Below the pieces are notes generated by a model. The model searched no databases. It had not been told where the DNA came from and saw only the letters and a list, made by a program, of their open reading frames with translations. A stretch of DNA of 36,003 nucleotides, taken from contig NZ_LLZG01000051.1 of NCBI RefSeq assembly GCF_001509475.1, positions 1 through 36,003 on the forward strand, in the 5' to 3' direction. Origin of the DNA: Streptomyces regalis. GTDB taxonomy: Bacteria > Actinomycetota > Actinomycetes > Streptomycetales > Streptomycetaceae. Within the stretch, counting starts at the first letter, position 1. Each line of letters opens with the position of its first letter. Shown in pieces: positions 8,475-15,715 of this stretch. A program made the position numbers and the translations under genes.

Positions 8475-8732
8475 ATGCGCAAGGGAATCCACCCCTCCTA
8501 CGGCCCGGTCGTCTTCCGCGACCGCGCCGCGAACCACGCCTTCCTCACCCGCTCCACCCTCGCCGGTGTGCCCACCGGCAAGACCATCGAGTGGGAGGAC
8601 GGCCACACCTACCCGGTCGTCGACGTCGAGATCTCGAATGTCAGCCACCCCTTCTACACCGGCACGGCCCGCGTCCTGGACACCGCCGGCCGCGTGGAGC
8701 GCTTCGAGCGCCGGTACGGAAAGCAGGGCTGA
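8475..8732 (+). CDS. rpmE2: 50S ribosomal protein L31 type B, zinc-free
   Basis: 85 residues, [20 protein letters not shown], with the type B features (longer than type A, no CxxC) and [26 protein letters not shown] at the C-terminus. It is the replacement for zinc-binding L31. It sits 8 nt after rpmG and 13 nt before cobW, in one operon. Confidence 0.95.
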   Translation: MRKGIHPSYGPVVFRDRAANHAFLTRSTLAGVPTGKTIEWEDGHTYPVVDVEISNVSHPFYTGTARVLDTAGRVERFERRYGKQG

Positions 8733-8745
8733 CGACGTGGCTGTG

Positions 8746-9969
8746 ATGTCCGGGCTCTCCGTCGTGATCGTCGGCGGGCTGCACGTCGACGCCCGCAAGG
8801 CGGCCGTGGCGCAGCTGCTCGCCGACGTCCCCGACAGCGTCGTACTCCACCACGACCTGGCGACGGCCACCGCCGGCACGGTCGTGCGGACGATCCGCGA
8901 CGCCACCGGAATCGTGACCGCCGGCGAGGCGCCCCTCGTCAACGACTGTGCCTGCTGCGCCCTGCGCGAGGACCTGGTGCCGGAGCTGCTCCGCATCCGG
9001 GACGCCGGCGGTACCCGTATGGCGGTCGTCGAGCTGTGGGACTCGGTCGAGCCGAAGGCCATGGCCGAGGTGGTCACGGCGGGCGGGCTCACGGTCACCG
9101 GCGTGATCACCGCGGTCGACCCGGCGCTGGTCCTGCCCTACCTGGGCAACGGCGACGACCTGGCCGAGCGCGGCCTCGCCGCCGCGGAGACCGACCAGCG
9201 CACGGTCGCCGACACCTTCGCGCGTCAGCTGGAGTACGCCCCCGTCCTCGCCGTCACCGACTCCCCGGAGGCCGACGACGAGGACCGCGAGCTGCTCGCC
9301 CAGCTGCATCCGACGGCCCGCCAGGTCCCGATCGGCCAGGGTGACCCGGCGGGCGCGTCCACTTTCGGCGCCCCCGCGCCGGACGCGACCGGCGACGACC
9401 TGACGGTGCCGCCGCCACGCCGCCGCCCCCTCTCCCGCCTGTCGCAGGCGGCCCTCGCCGGCTTCGACGTCGAGTCGGCCGCCGCCGCCCAGCACCCGGC
9501 GTGCGCCCTGCTCCCCGCCGAGGCCGACGCGCACGGCGTCTCCACCCTGGTCTGGCACCGCCGCCGCCCCTTCCACCCCGAGCGGCTGTACCAGGCGCTG
9601 GAGGACCTGACCTGCGCGGCGGCCCGCAGCCGGGGCCGTTTCTGGCTCGCCGACAAGCCCGACGTCCTGCTCCACTGGGACGCGGCGGGCGGCGCCCTGT
9701 GCGTGGAGAGCGCGGGCCCCTGGCTCGCCTCGCTCCCCGACGCGGCCTGGGACATGGTCCCGCCGGTCCGCCGGGCGGCCGCCGCGCTGGACTGGCACCC
9801 CGAGCACGGCGACTGCTGCCAGCACCTGGTCTTCACGTCCCCCGCGCTCGACCGCGACGGCCTGGAGCAACTCCTCGAATCCTGCCTCCTGACCGACGCC
9901 GAGTACGCCGGCGGCCGCGACGCCTGGAAACAACTCCCGCCCGCCTTCGACACCCTCCTGGAGGTCTGA
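8746..9969 (+). CDS. CobW/COG0523-like protein without a canonical P-loop
   Basis: 407 residues from the ATG at 8746; GTGs at 8737 and 8743 are in frame and possible. Residues 68-71 (CACC) are the CxCC metal-binding motif of the COG0523 metallochaperone family. The region from about 290 (VWHRRRPFHPERLYQAL) is the CobW C-terminal domain. The N-terminal GxxGxGKT nucleotide loop is degenerate (VIVGGLHVDARKAA: a Lys remains but the following Ser/Thr is Ala), so GTP hydrolysis is doubtful. Mycobacterial Rv0106-type proteins look similar in my memory. In this operon it probably helps redistribute zinc; that is inference. CC near 360 and several His-rich spots could also bind metal. Confidence 0.85.
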   Translation: MSGLSVVIVGGLHVDARKAAVAQLLADVPDSVVLHHDLATATAGTVVRTIRDATGIVTAGEAPLVNDCACCALREDLVPELLRIRDAGGTRMAVVELWDSVEPKAMAEVVTAGGLTVTGVITAVDPALVLPYLGNGDDLAERGLAAAETDQRTVADTFARQLEYAPVLAVTDSPEADDEDRELLAQLHPTARQVPIGQGDPAGASTFGAPAPDATGDDLTVPPPRRRPLSRLSQAALAGFDVESAAAAQHPACALLPAEADAHGVSTLVWHRRRPFHPERLYQALEDLTCAAARSRGRFWLADKPDVLLHWDAAGGALCVESAGPWLASLPDAAWDMVPPVRRAAAALDWHPEHGDCCQHLVFTSPALDRDGLEQLLESCLLTDAEYAGGRDAWKQLPPAFDTLLEV

Positions 9970-9975
9970 CCCCCC

Positions 9976-10209
9976 ATGGCCCGCAAGCTCGACCGCAAGC
10001 CCGTCAAGAACCGCCCCAACCCGCTGGACCAGGCCAAGATCACCTACATCGACTACAAGGACACCGACCTTCTGCGGAAGTTCATCTCCGACCGCGGCAA
10101 GATCCGCAGCCGCCGGGTCACCCGCATCACGGCCCAGCAGCAGAAGCAGCTGGCCAGGGCCATCAAGAACGCGCGCGAGATGGCGCTGCTGCCGTACGCG
10201 AGCCGCTGA
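9976..10209 (+). CDS. rpsR2: 30S ribosomal protein S18, zinc-free paralogue
   Basis: 77 residues, [21 protein letters not shown] with [19 protein letters not shown] and [30 protein letters not shown], which is clear S18. It has no cysteines. A GGAGG within the end of cobW lies about 10 nt before the ATG. It is the last gene of the zinc-sparing operon and is followed by a strong terminator. Confidence 0.95.
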   Translation: MARKLDRKPVKNRPNPLDQAKITYIDYKDTDLLRKFISDRGKIRSRRVTRITAQQQKQLARAIKNAREMALLPYASR

Positions 10210-10242
10210 GGACCGGCCGCGTCTGCAGGCACCGCCAACAGA

Positions 10243-10280
10243 AAGGCCCCCGGCGTCGACAGGGATCCGCCGGGGGCCTT
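10243..10280 (+). terminator. Terminator after rpsR2
   Basis: AAGGCCCCCGGCG (10243-10255) pairs perfectly with CGCCGGGGGCCTT (10268-10280), a 13-bp GC-rich stem with a 12-nt loop. A run of A on one side and TT on the other is as close to a U-tract as this GC content normally allows. Confidence 0.85.
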
Positions 10281-10626
10281 GCCGCGTCCTCAATCGCCGG
10301 CCCGCAATCGCGTACGGTGGGCACGGCCCCGGCCCACCCCCCCACCCGCAGGCGCCACTCGAACCCCACCGATCCCGCGCGGGTCGGCGCAGGTACTCCC
10401 GGCCCAACTCCACGGTCACGACTGCTATTTGAAGAGTGGAACAAGATGGGCGCGGAACGCGTCTGTTCCTAGTACACGAGGGATTCGACCGGGCGACCCC
10501 GCTCGGCCGATGCCCAGGGCGATCACGGGCAGGCGGCCGACGGAGCATGTGATGCGATCTCCGGGGCATGCGCTGGAACGCATGTAGGGCCGCGTACGTC
10601 ACAGGAGTAACCGCAGCAACACCCCG
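10281..10626. other. Intergenic stretch without a convincing gene
   Basis: No frame here shows coding character. The stretch lies between the rpsR2 terminator and the control region of the DUF397 gene. I see no RNA gene or further strong hairpin. Confidence 0.5.
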
Positions 10627-10655
10627 CGTGCACGTGCATCTGCTCATGCAGCTGC
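10627..10655 (-). promoter_or_regulatory. 29-bp shared element, DUF397 promoter copy
   Basis: Read on the minus strand, this matches 26 of 29 bases of the element at 11712-11740. It includes a 17-bp identical core holding the palindrome TGCACGTGCA (10629-10638). A good -10 hexamer TATGAT (10669-10674) follows in the direction of the DUF397 gene, so the element sits in the -30 to -55 zone of that promoter. Confidence 0.7.
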
Positions 10656-10768
10656 ACGTGAACAGAGCTATGATCCCGGAGCAGTTGACCTATGCACCAC
10701 CACTGCACATCACTGCACCACCTCTCGCATCAATGGCCTCGAGCCACCGCACCACCGGGGAGCGACCT

Positions 10769-11011
10769 GTGGACCACGACGTGTACAACGGCATGGCAGC
10801 CACGGATCTGAACGGGGTGGCGTGGCAGAAGAGCAGGCACAGCAACTCGCAGGGCTCCTGCGTGGAGTTCGCGCGGCTGCCCGGCGGAGACGTGGCGGTG
10901 CGCAACTCGCGCTTCCCGGACGGCCCGGCCCTCGTCTACACCCGCGCCGAGATCGAGGCGATGCTCCTGGGTGTCAAGGACGGCGAGTTCGACCACTTGG
11001 TCGGCGGCTGA
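10769..11011 (+). CDS. DUF397 protein of a WhiJ/AbaA-like triad
   Basis: 80 residues from the GTG at 10769, with GGGGAG 6 nt upstream. A longer reading back to 10568 or 10733 lacks a ribosome binding site. LNGVAWQKSRHSNSQGSCVEFARLPGGDVAVRNSR with GPALVYTRAEIEAML is the DUF397 pattern. Such small acidic proteins in Streptomyces are encoded beside an HTH/DUF5753 regulator and often an RsbW-like ATPase, as in the whiJ and abaA loci, where they modulate the DNA-binding partner. All three parts are here. Confidence 0.88.
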   Translation: MDHDVYNGMAATDLNGVAWQKSRHSNSQGSCVEFARLPGGDVAVRNSRFPDGPALVYTRAEIEAMLLGVKDGEFDHLVGG

Positions 11012-11116
11012 CGCCCAGCCGATCGCCGCACCACCTGGGGTACAACTCGGAGCATTCGGCGCCAAATGGGGCGGTAACGCGCGTAGAACCGCGACACCAT
11101 CGTGCGCCGCGGTTCA

Positions 11117-11638
11117 TCAGTCCGCCGACCCTGCCGGTGCGCTCTGCCCCGCCTGCAGCCGGAACAGCGCCCAGACCACCTTCCCGCTCAGCGTCCCCGC
11201 CAGCGGATGCCAGCCCCAGCTGTCACTGAAGGAGTCGACAAGGAACAACCCGCGCCCGGACTCCGCCGAGAAGTCGTCGGAATCGCGCGCGACCGGACTG
11301 TCGTGGCTGGGGTCGCGCACCGCGCACACCAGCCGCTCGGTCCACCGCATCAGATGCAGCCGCACGGGCGGCGTCTGCTCGGCCATGCGCTGCGCACTCG
11401 CCGGCAGTGCGTGCCGCAGCGCGTTGGTCACCAGCTCGGAGACCACGAGGCAGACGTCGTCGAAGCGATAGCCCAGTTCCCACTGGTCAAGGGTGCGGCG
11501 CGTGAACTGCCGTGCCTCGCGCACCGCTTCGTAGCGGGCGGGCAGAGCACAGGAGGCGGCGTTGGAGACGGCTGCGGGATCCAGTGGCGGAAGGCCCTGC
11601 CGTAACGGCTCGAGCATGGTCGATCCATTCGTCCCCAT
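11117..11638 (-). CDS. RsbW/SpoIIAB-like ATP-binding regulatory protein
   Basis: 173 residues from the ATG at 11638 (MGTNGSTMLEPL), which has GGGAG 8 nt upstream; the in-frame GTG at 11647 abuts that site and is unlikely. It is a GHKL ATPase fold: the N box is ELVTNALRHA near residue 75 and the G box is GRGLFLVDSFSDSWGW near 130-145. Family members are anti-sigma or histidine-kinase-like serine kinases. No sigma factor gene lies nearby. Its position between DUF397 and HTH genes fits the abaA-type regulatory triad. Confidence 0.88.
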   Translation of the reverse strand: MGTNGSTMLEPLRQGLPPLDPAAVSNAASCALPARYEAVREARQFTRRTLDQWELGYRFDDVCLVVSELVTNALRHALPASAQRMAEQTPPVRLHLMRWTERLVCAVRDPSHDSPVARDSDDFSAESGRGLFLVDSFSDSWGWHPLAGTLSGKVVWALFRLQAGQSAPAGSAD

Positions 11639-11711
11639 GCGAGGCACTCCCGGGAGTTCGCGGTCGTTGCGATGCAGCGGTTGCGCGGGACCATGGTTTC
11701 CGATGCGCAGA

Positions 11712-11740
11712 GCAGATGCAAGGGCAGATGCACGTGCACG
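11712..11740 (+). promoter_or_regulatory. 29-bp shared element, ATPase promoter copy
   Basis: This is the second copy of the element at 10627-10655 (26 of 29 identical, 17-bp identical core). It lies 74-102 bp upstream of the minus-strand ATPase start. Relative to the gene it precedes, it has the same orientation as the first copy. A CATGGT hexamer occurs at nearly the same distance (offset 45 versus 42) in the direction of the ATPase gene. It also lies in the divergent region shared with the HTH gene. Confidence 0.65.
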
Positions 11741-11935
11741 TGACCGAATTGGACGTTCCCGTACCGCTTGTTGGCCATTTTTTCCGCCAACTTCACGCCC
11801 TTTCCTTGCCTTCCACCCACTCCTTCCTGAGAGGAATCCTTGTCTTCTTTCCGTCTCTGTAATCGGACGAGTACTGCTCGAAGTGATTTAGTGGCAGACT
11901 GCGGGCCCAGAAGACGGTTGGGGAGGCTGGCGAAC

Positions 11936-12796
11936 GTGAGCGCGGGAGAGCCCGGATCGGTGGTGCGGCGCATGCTGCTCGGCTCGCAACTGAGGCGACT
12001 GCGGGAAGCGCGCGGGATCACGCGCGAGGCGGCGGGTTACTCGATCCGCGCCTCCGAGTCGAAGATCAGCCGGATGGAGCTGGGCCGGGTGAGCTTCAAG
12101 ACGCGAGACGTCGAAGACCTGCTGACGCTGTACGGCATCACGGACGAGGCGGAGCGCAACTCGCTCCTGTCCCTGGCCCGCGAGGCCAACGTCGCGGGCT
12201 GGTGGCACAGTTACTCGGACGTCCTGCCCAGCTGGTTCCCCACCTACGTCGGCCTTGAGGGCGCGGCCAGCCTCATCCGCGCGTACGAAGTGCAGTTCGT
12301 GCACGGCCTGTTGCAGACCGAGGCGTACGCCCGCGCGGTCGTGCGGCGCGGCATGCAGGGCGCGAGTCAGGCGGACGTCGAGAAGCGGGTCGCGCTGCGC
12401 CTGGAGCGGCAGAAGTATCTCGTCTCCGAGAACGCTCCCGAGTTCCACATCGTCCTGGACGAGGCCGCCCTGCGCCGCCCCTACGGCGACCGCGAGGTCA
12501 TGCGCGGCCAGCTCCAGCACCTGATCGAGGTCTCCGAGCACCCGAACGTGCGCCTCCAGATCATGCCGTTCAGCTTCGGCGGCCACTCCGGCGAGTCCGG
12601 CGCCTTCACCATCCTCAGCTTCCCCGAGTCCGACCTCTCGGACGTCGTCTACCTGGAACAGCTGACCAGCGCGCTCTACCTCGACAAGCACGAGGACGTC
12701 GCCCAGTACGAGAAGGCGCTGAAGGAGCTTCAGCAGGACAGCCCGGGGCCGGACGAGAGCCGGGATCTTCTGCGGGGACTCCTTCAACTCTCTTGA
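11936..12796 (+). CDS. HTH (XRE)/DUF5753 regulator, WhiJ-like
   Basis: 286 residues from the GTG at 11936, with GGGGAGG 9 nt upstream. The Cro/C1-type HTH is at about residues 15-75 (GSQLRRLREARGITREAAGY, then SESKISRMELGR). The rest is a DUF5753 domain: HGLLQTEAYARAVV, VALRLERQKYL, and the near-C-terminal VVYLEQLTSALYLD. This architecture is the DNA-binding partner in Streptomyces whiJ-type loci, where it controls development or antibiotic production together with a DUF397 protein. The shared 29-bp element is a candidate operator. Confidence 0.9.
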   Translation: MSAGEPGSVVRRMLLGSQLRRLREARGITREAAGYSIRASESKISRMELGRVSFKTRDVEDLLTLYGITDEAERNSLLSLAREANVAGWWHSYSDVLPSWFPTYVGLEGAASLIRAYEVQFVHGLLQTEAYARAVVRRGMQGASQADVEKRVALRLERQKYLVSENAPEFHIVLDEAALRRPYGDREVMRGQLQHLIEVSEHPNVRLQIMPFSFGGHSGESGAFTILSFPESDLSDVVYLEQLTSALYLDKHEDVAQYEKALKELQQDSPGPDESRDLLRGLLQLS

Positions 12797-12897
12797 GACA
12801 CAAGTACGATGACGTGTGATCAGACCGTGAAGACGATCAAGGCGATCAGGCTTCCGCGATCAGACGATCGGGTGTCTGCTAGGGATTGAGGGATCAC

Positions 12898-14358
12898 ATG
12901 TCGTCCTACTTCACCGACCTGGCTCAGCAGTACATCGACGGTGAGTGGCGCCCAGGTACAGGCTCCTGGGACATCATCGACTTCAACCCGTACGACGGCG
13001 AGAAGCTGGCGTCGATCACCATAGCCACGGTCGACGAGGTGGATCAGGCCTACCAGTCGGCCGCCCGCGCCCAGAAGCAGTGGGCCGCGACCAACCCGTA
13101 CGCCCGTCGCGCCGTCTTCGAGAAGGCGCTGCGCCTGATAGAGGACCGCGAGCAGGAGATCGCCGAGGTGATCATCGCCGAGCTCGGCGGCACCCGGCTG
13201 AAGGCGGCCTTCGAACTCCACCTCGCCAAGGAGTTCCTGCGCGAGGCGGTCCACCTGGCGCTGCGCCCCGAGGGCAAGATCGTCCCGTCCCCGACGGACG
13301 GCAAGGAGAACCGCGTCTACCGCGTGCCGGTGGGCGTGGTGGGCGTCATCAGCCCCTTCAACTTCCCCTTCCTGCTCTCCATCAAGTCGGTCGCCCCGGC
13401 CCTCGCGCTGGGCAACGGCGTGGTTCTCAAGCCGCACCAGAACACCCCGATCTGCGGTGGCTCCCTGGTCGCGAAGATCTTCGAGGACGCGGGCCTGCCC
13501 GCCGGTCTCCTCAACGTCGTCATCACGGACATCGCGGAGATCGGCGACGCCTTCATCGAGCACCCGGTCCCGAAGGTCATCTCCTTCACCGGCTCCGACA
13601 AGGTCGGCCGCCACGTCGCCACCGTCTGCGCCTCGCTCTTCAAGCGCTCGGTCCTCGAACTCGGCGGCAACAGCGCGCTGGTGGTCCTCGACGACGCCGA
13701 CATCGACTACGCCGTCGACGCGGCGGTCTTCAGCCGGTACGTCCACCAGGGCCAGGTCTGCATGGCCGCGAACCGGGTCCTCGTGGACCGCTCGGTCGCG
13801 GACGAGTTCACCGAGAAGTTCGTCGCCAAGGTGAAGACCCTCAAGGCCGGCGACCCGCGCGACCCGGAGACCGTCATCGGCCCGGTCATCAACTCCTCCC
13901 AGGCGGAGGCGATCTCGGCCACGGTCGCGCAGGCGATCGCCGAGGGCGCGACGGCCCTGGTGCACGGCACGACGACGGACAACCTGGTCGAGCCCTCGGT
14001 CCTGACCGACGTCCCCGCCGACTCGGCCCTCCTCCGGCAGGAGGTCTTCGGCCCGGTTGCCTTCCTCATCCCGTTCGACGGCGAGGAGGAGGCCGTACGC
14101 CTGGTCAATGACACCCCGTACGGCCTGAGCGGCGCCGTCCACACCGGGAACATCGAGCGGGGTGTCGCCTTCGCCAAGCGGATCGACACCGGCATGTTCC
14201 ACGTGAACGACGGCACGGTCCACGACGAGCCCATCGTCCCCTTCGGCGGCGAGAAGCACTCCGGGCTCGGCCGCCTGAACGGCGAGACGATGCTGGACTC
14301 GTTCACGACGATCAAGTGGATCTCCGTGCAGCACGGCCGGAGCGGGTTCCCGTTCTGA
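12898..14358 (+). CDS. NAD(P)-dependent aldehyde dehydrogenase, benzaldehyde/vanillin type
   Basis: 486 residues from the ATG at 12898 (MSSYFTDLAQQ), with GAGGGA 4 nt upstream. The ALDH superfamily features are all there: SPFNFPF substrate-channel Asn near 155, KPHQNTP near 180, FTGSDKVG for NAD binding, the general base Glu254 in ELGGNS and the nucleophile Cys288 in GQVCMA, and HVNDGTVHDEPIVPFGG near the end. It oxidises an aldehyde to a carboxylate; the substrate cannot be read from sequence, but the closest remembered relatives act on aromatic aldehydes. Several GATCA words lie in the 80 bp upstream. It is not part of an obvious pathway cluster. Confidence 0.88.
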   Translation: MSSYFTDLAQQYIDGEWRPGTGSWDIIDFNPYDGEKLASITIATVDEVDQAYQSAARAQKQWAATNPYARRAVFEKALRLIEDREQEIAEVIIAELGGTRLKAAFELHLAKEFLREAVHLALRPEGKIVPSPTDGKENRVYRVPVGVVGVISPFNFPFLLSIKSVAPALALGNGVVLKPHQNTPICGGSLVAKIFEDAGLPAGLLNVVITDIAEIGDAFIEHPVPKVISFTGSDKVGRHVATVCASLFKRSVLELGGNSALVVLDDADIDYAVDAAVFSRYVHQGQVCMAANRVLVDRSVADEFTEKFVAKVKTLKAGDPRDPETVIGPVINSSQAEAISATVAQAIAEGATALVHGTTTDNLVEPSVLTDVPADSALLRQEVFGPVAFLIPFDGEEEAVRLVNDTPYGLSGAVHTGNIERGVAFAKRIDTGMFHVNDGTVHDEPIVPFGGEKHSGLGRLNGETMLDSFTTIKWISVQHGRSGFPF

Positions 14359-14394
14359 GCGGTTCATTTCCGCTCCGGCAGGCATACATCCAGC

Positions 14395-14409
14395 TGCACG
14401 CTAGGTGCA
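14395..14409. promoter_or_regulatory. Palindrome touching the antitoxin start codon
   Basis: TGCAC-GCTAG-GTGCA is a perfect 5+5+5 inverted repeat whose last base is the A of the Phd-like ATG. Phd/YefM antitoxins usually repress their own promoter through such sites, and no ribosome binding site is present, so operator and start region coincide. Confidence 0.55.
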
Positions 14410-14672
14410 TGTCTGCTACGTATCCCATTGCTGAGGCGCGGGGCAAACTCGGCGAACTCGCTCGCCGAGCCGCCCAGCATGAACGCATCACGCTGACGGA
14501 TCGCGGTGTCCCGGCAGCCGTTCTCATCTCCCCGGCCGAGCTGGAGGACCTCGAGGACGCCCTCGCCCTCGCCCGCCTGGAGCGTGATCGCGCACTCGGT
14601 TGCACCGAGCAGCCCATACCGCACGACGAGGCGCGCCGAGCATTGCTCCAGGCGGCCGGGAGGGGCGAGTGA
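14409..14672 (+). CDS. Phd/YefM-family antitoxin
   Basis: 87 residues, MSATYPIAEARGKLGELARRA, then ITLTDRGVPAAVLISPAELEDLEDALALA, the full Phd/YefM pattern (N-terminal DNA-binding strand-helix, C-terminal toxin-binding tail). It should neutralise the RelE-like toxin encoded next and repress the operon. Its TGA overlaps the toxin GTG (GTGA), so the two are translationally coupled. Confidence 0.9.
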   Translation: MSATYPIAEARGKLGELARRAAQHERITLTDRGVPAAVLISPAELEDLEDALALARLERDRALGCTEQPIPHDEARRALLQAAGRGE

Positions 14673-14920
14673 CCTGGCAGGTCCTTTGGGAACCGGCCGC
14701 TCTCGATGCGGCTACTGGGCACCTCAAGAACGACCCTCTAGGGGTCGACGACCTTCTGTGGGCCACTGACCGGCCGGCCGAGGATCCTCGGCCGGAGGGT
14801 TCCCGGGCCTGGGGTGTCGACCATCGTCGCCTGCACCATGGTCTCTGGCGCATCCTGTACCGCCTTGATCTGGAGGCGCGCACGCTCCACATCGAGCACG
14901 TCGGCCGCAGGGAGACGTGA
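14669..14920 (+). CDS. RelE/ParE-family toxin
   Basis: 83 residues from the GTG at 14669. VTWQVLWEPAALDAATGHLKNDPLGVDDLLWATDRLAEDP-like spacing and the C-terminal HHGLWRILYRLDLEARTLHIEHVGRR give the RelE fold, with basic residues Arg/Lys positioned as in mRNA interferases. Expected action is ribosome-dependent mRNA cleavage when the antitoxin is degraded. It overlaps the antitoxin gene by 4 nt. Confidence 0.88.
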   Translation: MTWQVLWEPAALDAATGHLKNDPLGVDDLLWATDRPAEDPRPEGSRAWGVDHRRLHHGLWRILYRLDLEARTLHIEHVGRRET

Positions 14921-14999
14921 CGGGCCGCGCATCCCGGAAGGCCGCGGCGGGCTGGGGCTGACCTCCGCCCCCGCCTGCCGCGGCCCTAACCTGGACCGC

Positions 15000-15641
15000 A
15001 TGTCAGCGATCCGTCTCCTCGTGCTCGGTGCGGTCCGGCAGCACGGGCGGGCCCACGGGTACCAGGTGCGCAACGACCTGGAGTACTGGGGCGCGCACGA
15101 GTGGTCCAACGCCAAGCCCGGCTCGATCTACCACGCCCTGAAGCAGATGGCGAAGCAGGGCCTGCTGCACGCCCACGAGATCGCGCCGTCCACGGCCGGC
15201 GGGCCGCCGCGCACGGAGTACGAGATCACCGAGAAGGGCACCGAGGAATACCTCGGGCTGGTGCGCCAGTACCTCACGGCCTACGACCAGAGACCGGACG
15301 TCCTCACTGCCGCGCTCGGCTTCATGGTCGACCTGGCCCGCGAGGAGGTCCTCGCCCTTCTCGAAGAACGGGTGCGCAGTATCGAGGGGTGGCGCAAGTC
15401 CGTCACCGAGTACTACACGCCCGAGGACGGCCCCGGCCAGCTCGGCCATATCGGCGAGATCATGAACTTCTGGGTCCACTCCGCCGACACCGGCGCCGAG
15501 TGGACCCGCGGCCTCATCGAACGCATCCGAGGCGGCGCCTACACCTTCGCGGGGGAGGGTGATCCGTTCGTCGGGATCCTCGCCGAGGACCAGGCGAACC
15601 CGTACGCGACGGGGGAGCGGCATCCGGAGGATCGCCACTAA
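15000..15641 (+). CDS. PadR-family transcriptional regulator
   Basis: 213 residues, MSAIRLLVLGAVRQHGRAHGYQVRNDLEYWG, with a winged helix (SNAKPGSIYHALKQMAKQGLL, then TEYEITEKGTEEYL) and a long helical C-terminal dimerisation domain. A -10-like TAACCT ends 7 nt before the ATG and there is no ribosome binding site, suggesting a leaderless mRNA. The ABC exporter follows in the same direction after two matching operators. PadR repressors of this kind usually respond to the drug pumped out by the neighbouring exporter. Confidence 0.92.
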   Translation: MSAIRLLVLGAVRQHGRAHGYQVRNDLEYWGAHEWSNAKPGSIYHALKQMAKQGLLHAHEIAPSTAGGPPRTEYEITEKGTEEYLGLVRQYLTAYDQRPDVLTAALGFMVDLAREEVLALLEERVRSIEGWRKSVTEYYTPEDGPGQLGHIGEIMNFWVHSADTGAEWTRGLIERIRGGAYTFAGEGDPFVGILAEDQANPYATGERHPEDRH

Positions 15642-15653
15642 TCAAGTTTGACT
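15640..15653. promoter_or_regulatory. PadR operator 1, overlapping the exporter -35
   Basis: AATCAAGTTTGACT is a near palindrome (one arm base differs from operator 2). It contains TTGACT (15648-15653), a -35 candidate with TAGCTT (15672-15677) 18 bp on as -10. It overlaps the padR stop codon. Confidence 0.65.
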
Positions 15654-15686
15654 AAGCGTGGATCCGGGCACTAGCTTCGAGCTGGT

Positions 15687-15700
15687 AGTCAAGTTTGACT
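15687..15700. promoter_or_regulatory. PadR operator 2, downstream of the exporter start point
   Basis: AGTCAAGTTTGACT is a perfect 6+2+6 palindrome and repeats operator 1 at 13 of 14 positions, 47 bp downstream. It lies between the likely transcription start and the ATP-binding gene's ribosome binding site. Confidence 0.65.
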
Positions 15701-15715
15701 AGCGAGGGAGTATCA

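Noticed and set aside
8641..10647. 668-codon minus-strand frame across cobW and rpsR2
   Set aside because: It runs through several real genes and intergenic DNA, so it is a GC artefact.
10568..10768. Longer DUF397 protein starting upstream
   Set aside because: The added part covers the promoter and 29-bp element, has no ribosome binding site and is not like the family.
12820..14385. 521-codon open frame antisense to the aldehyde dehydrogenase
   Set aside because: It mirrors a clear ALDH with all catalytic residues; the antisense product has no recognisable motif.
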